This document shows positions 9,538-20,499 of a DNA stretch of 64,000 nt, piece after piece. The DNA lies in contig NC_072775.1 of the NCBI RefSeq assembly GCF_022539595.1, positions 28,344,770 to 28,408,769 on the forward strand. Direction: 5' to 3'. Under the pieces are notes generated by a model that saw only the letters and a program-made list of their open reading frames with translations, had not been told where the DNA came from and did not search any database. The position numbers and the translations under genes were made by a program. The first letter of the stretch is position 1; each line of letters starts with the position of its first letter. This DNA comes from Amphiprion ocellaris. Its lineage: Eukaryota > Chordata > Actinopteri > Pomacentridae.

Positions 9538-11243
9538 TGGTCTGACTATGCTAGACAAACTGAGCAGGGCTGAGAAACAACCATAATAATTTGGCCTACT
9601 TTAATTAGGGATTTCTGATATTATTGGTCCTATATTGGCATAAAACTGTACTATTGATCAGTATTATTATCATTTTTTTGGCCTATCATGAAAACCGATA
9701 AAATAATGCCTGGGTATTGCTGGCAATTGCCGGACTCATGGAGGGAGGGAGGAAGGGAGAGAGAGAGGGAGAGTGTGAACTGTTTTTGGGGCAATTAAAA
9801 ATAAATATGGCATAATTATGGCATTTTTTCCCATAACTTAAGTTGAAGTAGTTTTCTTATTTTGCACAGACAGTGTTTACATTTGGAAAGCCTTGTTGCA
9901 TTTGAGAATACATCCAATGGGACATCACAATAAAATTAGGCATGATGTGTTTATTCCATGACAGGAGATATGTGATGTTACCTAAAATTAAATAAATAGC
10001 CCACATATCGATGTTGGTTGATATCAGAATCAGAAATTGAGAATTGGACAATATCAGCATATCTGTTATTGGCAAAAAAGCCAATATCAGACATCCCTAC
10101 TTTTAATGTGCATAACCGAATACAACTCTATGAACATCTTCCAATGAAACTGTCCTAAACTGTTAAGTTATGCTCAAAATTACTGATTTCTTCTTTTCTG
10201 TGACAGTCAGCTATACTAGCTATCACAATAAAAGCACATCACATTTTCTATAAACTAGTTTGGAGCATATCCAGAACATAAAATTTTAAATAGACTATCC
10301 TGTTTAACAATGTGCCCCTTGTAATGCATGTAATGTAATACATCTAAACAAATGTTTAGAGTGAAATTGAAATGCTTAAACCTGAAATCGTTGGGTATTT
10401 TGGTCAACTGGGGGCAACAGAAACAAGCTGCAACACCTCTCTGACATATTTCCATGCTTTAAGTAGATATAGTGAGCTTGTCAGGAAACAGTCCGTTACA
10501 ACGCTGACATTCATTTGGAGTTGTGTTCTGTGCCACTTGGTAAACATATGTCCTGTATTCTCTCTCTGCTCTTTAGCTGCTAAATGCTCCACGATGTTCA
10601 CCAGTTAGTTGCTAAATTTGGGCCATTTGCTACTTGATGCTGGGAAAACTGTGCACTGAGGGTTTTTTAGAGCTTGTTCAGTGAAACAGCTGCTGAAAAT
10701 TCTACAATTTTACAATTTCATTTAGCAGACATTTTTATCCAAAGCAACGTACATCTGAGAGTAGATACAAGCAAGGATCTAGTCAGGAGAAAACAACCTG
10801 GATAAGAGCCATAAAACAAGTTCAAGTGTGATAATAGGACTGTGGTGCCTACAGGCAGTGCAGACGTAATAGGATTTTTTTTTTTTTTTTTTTTTTTTGC
10901 AGTCTGACAAGTGCAAAGGTGTTCAGTGAAGAGGTGGGTTTTTAGTGTTTTCTTAAAGACTTAGAGGAACTCTGCAGATCGAACAGAGTTTGGTAACGTG
11001 TTCCACCACTGGGGAACTACACAAGAGAAGCTATCGAGACAATATGGAAGCAGTGAGAGTGAAACGAAACTGCATATTTACAGCTCAACATTGAACTGAG
11101 ACTCTCAATGAGTAACGCGATAGATTTAGCTGATAATTCTTTGTAATCTTCCCGTTGACATGAAGTTTTCATATTGTAATTTGATGCATTTTTACTGTAA
11201 CATACACTACCTTTCAAAGGTTTGGGGTCACCCAGATAATTTC
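9533..11243 (+). repeat. Right copy of 1.7-kb direct repeat flanking the LINE
   Basis: It begins directly after the LINE poly(A) and matches 687-2399 almost base for base. Beyond 11243 the sequence continues into the intact MITE, whereas beyond 2399 it continues into the LINE. The right copy therefore carries the undisturbed original downstream context. Confidence 0.9.
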
Positions 11244-11565
11244 ATGTTTTCCATGAAAACTCACACTTTTGTTCATGTGCTAACATAATAGCACTGGGTT
11301 TTTCTAATCATCAGTTAGCCTTTCAACATGATTAGCTAACACAATGTAGCATTAGAACATAGAAGTGATGGTTGCTGGAAATGTTCCTCTGTATCCCTAT
11401 GTAGATATTCCATTAAAAATCAGCTGTTTCCAGCTAGAATAGTCATTTATCACATTGTCGATGTCTAGACTGTATTTCTGATTAATGTTATCTTCATTGA
11501 AAAAAATGCTTTTCTTTCAAAAATATGGACATTTCTAAGTGACCCCAAACTTTTGAATGGTAGTG
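11205..11565. mobile_element. Tc1-type MITE, 361 bp, with TA target duplication
   Basis: The left end starts CACTACCTTTCAAAGG, and the reverse complement of the right end starts CACTACCATTCAAAAG. The inverted repeats continue into TTTGGGGTCAC on both sides. TA dinucleotides flank the element (11203-11204 and 11566-11567). There is no coding capacity. TA duplication and this terminus type point to a non-autonomous Tc1/mariner family, abundant in teleosts. Confidence 0.85.
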
Positions 11566-11712
11566 TATTAGCTATAGGACTTAGAAAGGCAACCATTGTG
11601 TTGCTGCTTTTAAAATGCAAAGAATACACAGGATAAGGTAGCTGCCTGGCAATAATCTCTGCTTTACCTGAAAAGAATACAGCTGCTTTAAGAAGAATTT
11701 TTTTTTTCTCAG

Positions 11713-11849
11713 GGTTTCACCTGCTGCAGGACCTGCAGGGCCAGGCAGGCGGTGGATACACCATGTCCACAGACGACAGCTTCCTCTTCCAGGCCGGAGG
11801 CATCGACCGCTGCCTCAACCAGATCTACTCCATCTACCTGGACTCATGA
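11713..11849 (+). CDS. Terminal coding exon with stop, unidentified Q-rich protein
   Basis: A T-rich tract and AG acceptor (11711-11712) are followed by an open frame ending in TGA (11847-11849). Joined in phase 1 to base 222, it encodes a 45-residue C-terminus beginning GFHLLQDLQGQAGGG and ending NQIYSIYLDS. G+C content and codon use are clearly higher than in the surrounding intron, as expected of conserved coding sequence. The gene converges with the cntnap2-like gene; its 3' end is about 11.8 kb from that gene's stop. I cannot name the family. Confidence 0.65.
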
Positions 11850-13040
11850 TGGAGGCCCAGAACCAAAGATGAAATCACTTAAAAAAAAACCCCAAAACAG
11901 GATGAACCACAGCATAAATGATGTGTGACAGCCGACAGTCACACCAACAACGAGCTGAATGTATCAACATCGTTCTTCCTCTTGGAAGATATGAAAAGAA
12001 TGTCAGTGTTAATGGTGCAAACAAAAACGCAAAAAGAAAAGTCTGAGAAACTGGGGGCAAAACTAAATGACCAAAATAGAAAATCGAGTGAAATAACAGA
12101 TGTAAATAGCAGTGATTTTGGTATTCAGAGATGACCACAGCAATCGTGATCTGGATAGGTTGAGCTGCACACTTTATTTTTTCTCAGCTAATGAGGATAT
12201 TTCTGCCTCCACAGCTGGTTGGACTCTTGGAAATATTAAAATATAGTGGTTCCCAACTTGAGGTTGATAAAGAAATATGCAAAAGAAGAACAGCACTATC
12301 GGAAATTATACACATTTCACCTTCACAAGTGTGTGGTGTTGCATATTTTTGCTCTCTGGTTCAATTCAAATGAGAAAATCTGTGAAAATTAGAGGAAAAT
12401 GACTCTCAGACATACGTATAGTGTCACAGATAAGGCATGTGGCTTCATTTTAAAGTTTCTCAATCCAAAAAGGTCGAGAACTATGAAGCTATAATGCATT
12501 CATCTGTCAAAACACACTCAATGTGTGTTTAGCAGCAGCCAAATTACCTTGTAAGTTAAGTGCACTCAAGTGTCATTGAGCAACGTCCGACTGCAACAGA
12601 AACCTGAAGCAGTGCTGCCCTCAAGTGTCCGAATGACAGAAATATTCCTTAAATACCAACAGTTGTCCAGATCGCTCGGTGTGGATGAAACTAACAAAAC
12701 GAAACACAAAAACTGCACTAAAATATATGTTACTCTCACCGATCAAGACAGCAGTATAGTCTTCTCTTTAACCTTCTCCTCTCGCTGCCTTTATGCGTTT
12801 GTTGTACAGTTTCTATCAGTGTTGTGTTCAGTGGGAGGGACGTCGTTTACAAGAACTTCTCTGCACTCTTTTCTGTCTCGACACCGAGACAGAAAAGACC
12901 GATGACCGATGACTAACCCAGAAAATGTTTACACTGATTTTGTAGCAATCCAAAGATTTCTCGTTATTGTCATTGAACAGTATATAGACTGTAAAAATGC
13001 ATCTGTCTTTTATATCTAAATAAAACAAATCTGTTTGTAT
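11850..13040 (+). other. Probable 3' UTR of the + strand gene
   Basis: AT-rich, non-coding sequence follows the TGA. A canonical AATAAA lies at 13019-13024, so a transcript end near 13040 is plausible. A second AATAAA follows near 13345. Short open frames here (for example 11925-12134 and 12570-12905) have no recognisable similarity and no coding character. Confidence 0.4.
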
Positions 13041-14600
13041 GTTTGTTTTTTGGTATTTAGTAACACATTTCCCTTGAATTTTCTCAACTTTTCTCGGTTT
13101 AAAATGTCAGAAAAGGACACCTTCAGATTTCAGTATTCAGTTTAATATGATATCAGGTACAGAAAAGTGGTACATAAGTTTTCAGATCTTGGAATAAGTG
13201 CATGTTTGGTATTTTGGTGTGAAATGTGACTGAAACTGATTATGAAATGAGTCTGTCGCTTATTTCAGCTTCTGTAATAGAGTAAATCACCTTATGTAGT
13301 TTGAACGATGTGAGTTAATGCTGCCATATTTTGGTCAAAAATTTAAATAAATTATAGCAGCTGAATTTTAGGCATGGACTGTATAGGACATTTAAAAGAT
13401 TCTCATTTACATTACATTGTGGAATATTTACATGAAACTTGAAAGTTAGAGGAAATAGGAATATTCCTACAAGTTAAACTGGGGTTGAAAAGCCTGAAAT
13501 CACAATGAAAGTCTGCCGTATTTTCATATAAACCTGAAAATAATGATAAATTACAAGGATTTAGAAACATTTAAAAACACTAAGGTTTCTGACGGGTAAA
13601 ATGAAGAAATATTTGCAATTTTTTGCTCTATTTCCACTTCAGCTGTGATCACCTTTGTACAAAAGTTCAGATTTCCATTGAAGAAATGTTCAGAAATTGA
13701 CTCAACAGAGGCTCAACGCGAATATTTTATCAGAAGATTAATACATCAAGTTTTATTAACTGAGAGATAGATAAGCAACCTCAGCAATGACAGAATTTAC
13801 TTAGTAAAGACTCCCATCAGTAGAAATCCTGTCAAAATAAAACTACTTGTAGTGTCTCTGACAACAAGCAGCATCTCTAATAAACACTTCTCAGGAGGGG
13901 AAACAAGTCCAAACACTTGGAGTGGGCTGAGATATGCCGGCAATTCACAGTGGATAATGAAAAAAAGTTATTTGCTGATGTATCCCAGTTACAGCCTAGC
14001 AGCAGTTGCAGAAATGTGTAAATGCGGAGACCAACAGGAGAGATACTATTCTTCTCCTGTTGTTCTCCTCACTTACACATTTCAAAATGAAGAATATTTA
14101 ACTCAAAGTGAAACATGCTGCTGAGAATAATTAGGTTCTGATTGGTTTTGTTGTTCTGCAGTGAATCAACTCCACACTGAACAGACTGAGCTATACAGGA
14201 AACTAGAACGGTGCTCCGTGATGTTAAATATAATAAACACATCAATAATGTGGTTACACTTAATTAGAAACATTTGCACACCTGTTTATCTGTGTAATTT
14301 TTCAATAAGCCATTTTAACATCAAACTGAGTAAATTGAGGTTGTTTAGAGCAAAGGGACCCAAATGATCTCACAAATACCACAGCTACCTACACTATATT
14401 GTGGTTAATAATTACAAATCACTTTATGGGTAAACTCCAGACTCATTTGGTATTTTGAAAATATTTTCAAACATTCTTTTCTCCTAGTTTTTTAAAGATT
14501 TGGTCTCAGGACAAGTAAATTTCCACAACAAATGCATGTTTCAGTATTTTGTACATGGAATATTTTGAAATTAGATGGGTGGGACATAAAATTTCCTCCA
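13041..14600. other. AT-rich intergenic sequence, nothing recognised
   Basis: This lies between the converging host genes, downstream of the + strand gene. The short open frames (for example 13852-14124) lack any familiar motif. Confidence 0.4.
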
Positions 14601-14756
14601 ATTCTTGAATGACCCATTTATTCTTTACTGTCTTTTTGTTGCTGAATACCCTAACTATATTCATCACGTCAAATTCCTTGTGTGTGCGAGCTCACTTGGC
14701 TATAAAGGTTTCCTGATTCTAATTGTATGTAAAGTTATAAAGAAAAATGTCAGTCA

Positions 14757-15066
14757 TCAGCTGAGCCACCAGGTTGCGCTCTGTCCTCAACCAGCAGCTC
14801 AGTTAATCTTTGCTCTGAGTTCAGGGAGAATCAAAGCCTTCAGTCAGGCCAGCCGGCTCATAAACGCTCTTTCGCCGAACATTGAGTTGTGGATGAACCT
14901 AATTAACACCCTGACACAGAAACTGGAGGCTGGACTTCCACGTTCCACCTGGAGGGAGACACACCGTCAGAGCAGGAGGAGGAAAGTTTCAGCCAGCTGC
15001 TAGATGTATGCAGAGAGGAAAAAGACGCTGCTGATGTTTGGATCCTCCATCAGAGACTCACACAGG
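14757..15066 (+). other. Possible isolated exon or pseudogene fragment
   Basis: A patch of higher-complexity sequence could encode LINALSPNIELWMNLINTL in one frame. In a second frame it could encode an acidic stretch ending DAADVWILHQRLTQ immediately before CAG|GTAGG, a good splice donor at 15067. The two frames are offset, so a frameshift or independent chance frames must be invoked. A TATAAA-like box lies at about 14701. I see no partner exon and cannot name a family. Confidence 0.2.
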
Positions 15067-16830
15067 TAGGAAAACATATTCACACCTTCATTGACACCTG
15101 GATTGTTTCTTTATACCTGAAAACACAAGTCAGTCACGTTTTAGGAAATTTTACTCAGTTTTTCTTATTTATCGTCACTGTTTTGGTTTTGCATTTTGCA
15201 CATTTTACACTAAGAACCACTCTAATGCTGTTACGGTGAGTTTTGTGCAGAGCTAATGCAACCCCTACCATGCTCAGGAAACTTTAAAAGACAACAATAA
15301 ATTTGATATTGACTGAGTTAAACATCTCCAACTTTTCCTTGCTTTGAATAAGTGTATTTAATAATACTGAGTGAGAATGAGCTAATTTAAGTTAAATTTT
15401 TGGATATTAAATCACCCCAAATCCCTAAAAATGTACCAAGAATGCTTTGTGCATCCCCAGTGTTACCCTGATATTTTATGCTGAAAAGCTGCGTGAAAGG
15501 AGAATGGAGGCTATTATTTCAGAGGAAGCTCCGCTGCCAGAGAAGATGTAGTGACTGACATTGTTAGCTGATGAGATCATCTCATTCTCCAGATTTAAAT
15601 ACCCAGTTTGGATGAAGTGCCTTCACTCTCATAAGGAATTGAGACTCTGAAAATGTCCACCAGCTTCTGTCATTGAGTCAAACTCCAGAGATCAGCTGCC
15701 TGCTCAGTGTTTGCACTGACACGATTGGACAGAAATCCTGAACAAGGCAGCAGCCAGTCGACTCTCACCTTTACACTGTTGATGTTGTTAACAAACTGAG
15801 ACTGGAGTTTGACTCTTCAGGTTAAAAGTTGTCTGACCTGGTGACTCAGATGCATCCAAACATAGTTTGAGTAAACATGTGGACTACAGTATCTAAATCT
15901 AGTTAAACTGTTACCTCCATGCAACCCAGTCTTTCCCTTTTTCCTGTTCAGATGAAAGTTTGACTACATCTGTCTGTTGATAACCATCAGTTAGAACAAA
16001 AGTCTTTCATAGTGCAGAACAGCATGCAAATGGTTTCAGAGTAAAAGATGTGAACACACAAAACTACAGGAGCTCATTTCACCTGATAGAAACTTCAAAA
16101 GTTTGAGATTAAGAAAGAAGGAATATGGTTATATCTTTTATTAACTTTGCTGTCTTTCTTCTTTTACATTTTACAATAGCTGCTTTGTGATGACGTTTCA
16201 ACATAAAGTCAACCAAACAGAACATGTCAAGTCACCTCACCTCTTTCCTGAAGTTTTAAGAACTTTTGATTTAAGGCAGATTTGATATTAAAATCTGTCT
16301 TCACTCAAACCCTAAAAATTAGACAGTGACTACTTAGGACTCACCAAATCTATCTAATCCAGTTTAGTAGCCTTTTCTGAGTTTTCAAAAACCAAAAAAA
16401 CACCAAAACGATGACGTATAATATGTGAAAAAACCTCAGTGGAGTTGTAGTTTTTTGGATGCTGAAGAATAAACCAATGTTTAACTTTGGTGAAACTTGT
16501 AACTTTTTAGCTTAAAATATTTAGTTCCATAGCAGATGACACCTAAATTCAGAAATCATTAATAAATCCCCAGAAACAGATTTCGTTTTATCCCCAACAA
16601 GCGATGAAACTAATCCTGAATGAGAAACAGTTAGCACAAGAGGTTTGCTCGGATCTGTTTAGTCAATTACCCTGAACAGTAGGCCTGGCTCTGCTCAGAG
16701 GTAACAAAATCACCTATACAGCACCTCTATTTAATATTTAACACTGAATCTCTGAATAAACCTTCAGCTGCAGGTTCACTGGGCTCTTATACAGTATTTT
16801 CATTAAGTTTTAGGGACTTCAGCTGTAGCC
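15067..16830. other. Intergenic sequence, nothing recognised
   Basis: Low-coding, AT-rich DNA without open frames of note, inverted termini or known repeat motifs that I could identify. Confidence 0.35.
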
Positions 16831-16839
16831 AGAAGGCAA

Positions 16840-17110
16840 AGCTCTTGATTTACTGGTTGGTCTTTGTTCCAACCCTCATCTATAGTCTGGATAGTCAGCG
16901 AACGGATGAGATTGTGGATGCAAGTTGCCAGAATTAGTTTCGTCCATAGCGTACTGGGTTCAGCCTTGTGGATCGGGTGGAGTTTGGGGTAGAATCACTG
17001 CTCATCTGCACTGAAATTAGCCAGTTGAGGTGATCAGATGCCTCCTGGGTGTCTTCCTCTGGAGGTTTTCGGGGTCCAAGGCAGACCCAGAACTCTGTGA
17101 AAGGATTCAT
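16840..17110 (+). mobile_element. 3' fragment of a LINE ORF
   Basis: Translating in shifting frames gives LVPTLIYSLDSQRTDEI, then MPPGCLPLEVF-like residues near 17040-17070. I recall this order from the C-terminus of a common teleost non-LTR element (the end of its RT protein). Several frameshifts and stops make it a dead fragment. It may belong to the same family as the pieces at 30500-31017 and 37773-38865, but those cover other parts of the protein. Confidence 0.45.
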
Positions 17111-17139
17111 ATCTCATCACACCTCATCTAACACCTCAT

Positions 17140-17395
17140 TTTCAGATGTGGTGCGTTGCCGTGCGGCAAAATAGCATCTAGTGGACAAGCGCCTTTAGAT
17201 CTGCACCGCTCGCCGCCATGTTGTTTGTGTATCAAGCGCGGGGGGGAGGGGGGCACGCACTCTGAACTACAGGAGCCCAGCGGGAAGGCGTTGGTGGCGG
17301 ATGTTGATGAGAAAATCGATTTTCATTCAAACAAATCGACATTAAGTACAAAGTCGAATTAATCGATAAAATCGATTTATCGCCCAGCCCTACTG
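17140..17395. repeat. Possible hAT-type repeat end
   Basis: The segment ends in AATCGATAAAATCGATTTAT followed by CGCCCAGCCCTAC. Read in reverse, this begins with a GGGCTGGGCGATA terminus that I recall from non-autonomous DNA repeats in fish. I could not find the opposite end, so limits and class are uncertain. Confidence 0.3.
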
Positions 17396-19700
17396 TCCAG
17401 AGACAGACCCAAGGACAAAAGCATGACTGGACTTTAGTTTGTGCTGCTTTATTTTAAAAACTCTCTCAATAAACACTGTTTCTTTCATTCTGAATTTTAT
17501 GCTGTATACAGTTATATACATATATTAAGGTAATTAGTGTTATGTGTGATGCATTCTGTATCTAAACAGACCTTAGCATTTTGCTGTGTTGGGGACATTT
17601 TTTGGTGTAAGCTTTTGGCCAGTTAGTGGTGTGTAGGCTCCATCCAGTTACATCGTGCAGGGCAGGAGTGTTGACTGTTGACGTTACTGCAGTTACACAG
17701 TATTCACATACTATTTCTTTACCGTTTATGATTTGTCAGATGCTATAATTGTAAATTTCTTCTCCTCAAAAGTGACTATTGCAGCAGAGCCAGCAGCCAG
17801 GATGGAGGAGAGGCCAGGACCAAGCAGCAAGGATCTGTCAGTGTCCTTTGGTTTTCCTACTATCCCTAGATTCTATGCCCACACCTCTTGACCCAGATTC
17901 GGAAGTTACCATCACTCTCATTCTTGTTGCCCCTCTATCGCTGTACTAAAATATTCAGTGATATCTTTAGTTTTTTTATGAAATAAGGTTACTTGGAATT
18001 TGAATTTATATATTGAAGTATTATATGCATCAGTCCAGTTCACCTAAAAAAGGTAAGATGCAGTTACACGGCTTTCATATTTTTGAAATGTATCAACAAC
18101 TTAGTTCATAATGTTTACCTTTCCTATGGCATGTTCGAAAGCTTATTATGCTGCAAATGAACAAGTAACGTTAAGTGAGTGATGCCTTATAGCATTCAGC
18201 TGTACAGCTTGCTGGAAAGCTAGCAAATGTTTTGTGGTTGTGTCTAATGGGTAGTGAGTCTACATGAAGTTTGGCACCTGCTGTTCAACTCGACAAAAAG
18301 TAGTAGTATTAATGACAAACTAAACAACAATGACGTAAGAGCAATATTTTAACACCTCTTTTGTTTTTTGTCCAAAATACTTTAGCTAAAGAGGGGCATC
18401 GTGAGCTACTGGTCTTCAGAGAAGGACTGCAGATCTGGAAGTTTCCAAGCTTTAGCACTAAATGATGCTACTCCACTGGATGATGGGCCTGAAGAGATGT
18501 GGCAGTGGCAGCTTCCCCAAACTTTGCCTTCTGCCCTGGACAGAGACTGATTATTGTCGGTTAATGACTTTTACTGTAGCATTGTGATTGTGAATTTAAA
18601 AAATGTGCAAAACCGAATCTCCCGGCTTTCCTTACATTAGATGATCTTTGTGTGCTCTAACATTGATGTGCACTCCAGTATAATTTTATTCACAGTCTGG
18701 CTAATTTGGGAATAAACCACTTATGTGTATGTCAGTACATGAAGCACTAAATACCAAAGTACTGACTGTGGTGTTTCTTCTTCTCTGTTAAAAAATATTA
18801 CAATAAATGTTGGTAATTTCATGCTAAGGTGCGTAAGTAAAATATGAAGCTGATATTGATGGTTTGTCAGTTTTATCCCTAGAACACTGAAGGCTTATTC
18901 ATACTGGGTACATAAAAAAACAGCAATTATCTGTCATTAAATGACATTGTGGCATGTTAAATGTCACATTTGCTTATGGTCATGTTATATTAATTGACAT
19001 AATTTTGAACAATATTTATTTCTGTTCGGGTTCAGATTATGTCATTAATAATTAAATATTTGTTTCTGTCTTAGTGCCACAAAGTTAGAAATCCAAAATT
19101 AGTAAAGAACATTAAGGTTGTTTTATGGATAAAAGGACTTGTTTTCACGAGGATTTATATTATGTTTCTGTCCTCACAACATGAAAACACTTCCGGGCCT
19201 ATGGCGAGTGTACACGCCAACACTCACAGGGATGCTTTACCAATGACTCCCCCAAAAAAGTAAAAATTTTTCCCAAACACTTCCGGTGTAATAAAAACGC
19301 AAAAATGATCACAATACAATCTATTCTTTAACACTTATTTCATATGACGTGTTAATACAATATACTTTAACAGTAGCACCTTTTGTCAGTACTTCATTCC
19401 GTTAATTTTAGTTTATTGATAAAAAAACACAGCCCTCGTTTGTAAACCCCAAGAAGAACAACATGTTTCATGGCGTGTCCAATCATGTTGTATTGTGACG
19501 CTATTGGAAGTTGTAGTTATTTCTTCAAATTTCTTCCTAAACGGAAGAGTGAAATGGAAAACTTTAAGTGCATTTAGGGGTTTAAATTGATGAGTGACAC
19601 ATTTATTTGGACTGAATTTATAAATGCAATTGATATACAAAGGTGAAATAAAATTTTTACCACATTTTGTGATGCCCCCTGCTGGTGATAACAGCCTACA
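17396..19700. other. Intergenic sequence, nothing recognised
   Basis: Mostly AT-rich DNA. A few higher-complexity patches (17790-17890 and 18380-18540) could be old repeat or exon debris but give no consistent frame. Confidence 0.3.
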
Positions 19701-19719
19701 TGATAGTAGAAGTCAAGAG

Positions 19720-20400
19720 CTTTGTATAACAGTTAGTCCCATGATTCTAGCCCCTTTTGTTGTTGAATTAGCATTCCTCTGGAATGCCACTTCCTTTCCA
19801 GCTTTTTTAAAACTTTTTAAAGTCCGCAGCTGGGAATTATACCAATGAGCAGGTCCTCTCTGAGAGAAAGCCTTCTTTTTCAAAGGTGCAACACTATCAA
19901 GTGTTGTATGCAGTGAGGCTGCAGCATTATTGACAGAATAATCTACTTCTGTGGGGGTAAAATTATATCTGCCCTCTATTTTTTTTTTCCGTAGATGGTG
20001 CTGAAGTAAATAATGATGGTATCACTTCCTTAAATTTAGTTACAGCACTGTCAGACAGACATCTACTGTAATGATGTTTATTCTCAACTGCTGTACAATC
20101 CATTGTTGTAAATTGAAACATTATTTTAAAAATAATCAGAAAGAAGAGGGTTCTGCACAAATACTGTTAATTGTTCAGTTTCTAAGCCATAAGTCAGGAC
20201 AAGGTCAAGGGTGTGATTAAAACTGTGAGTCAGTTTATTTACATGTTGAGAAAAGCTAATTGAATCTAATAATGGATTAAATGCAGTTGTAAGGCTGTCA
20301 CTTCAATGCCAACATGAATGTTAAAGTCACCCACAATAATCACTTTATCTGAACTGAGGACTTAGTCAGATAAAAAGTCTGAGAATTGGGATTAAAAACT
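19720..20400 (-). mobile_element. L2-like LINE fragment (endonuclease end and linker)
   Basis: On the - strand, the translation reads VGDFNIHV (endonuclease motif, near 20330) and HTLDLVLTYGLETE (near 20170-20205). Near 19890 and downstream it reads TLDSVAPLKKKAFSQRGPA and WYNSQLRTLK. This is the order of the endonuclease C-terminus and linker of L2-like LINEs. Frame changes and stops show that it is dead. The RT part is absent. Confidence 0.6.
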
Positions 20401-20499
20401 CAGAGTAAGGAGCAGGTGGAGGATATACAACAACAAAGAAAACTGGTTTCTGAGCTTTCCAGTCTGGATGAGAGAGACAAAGATTTTCAAATGAGCTAT

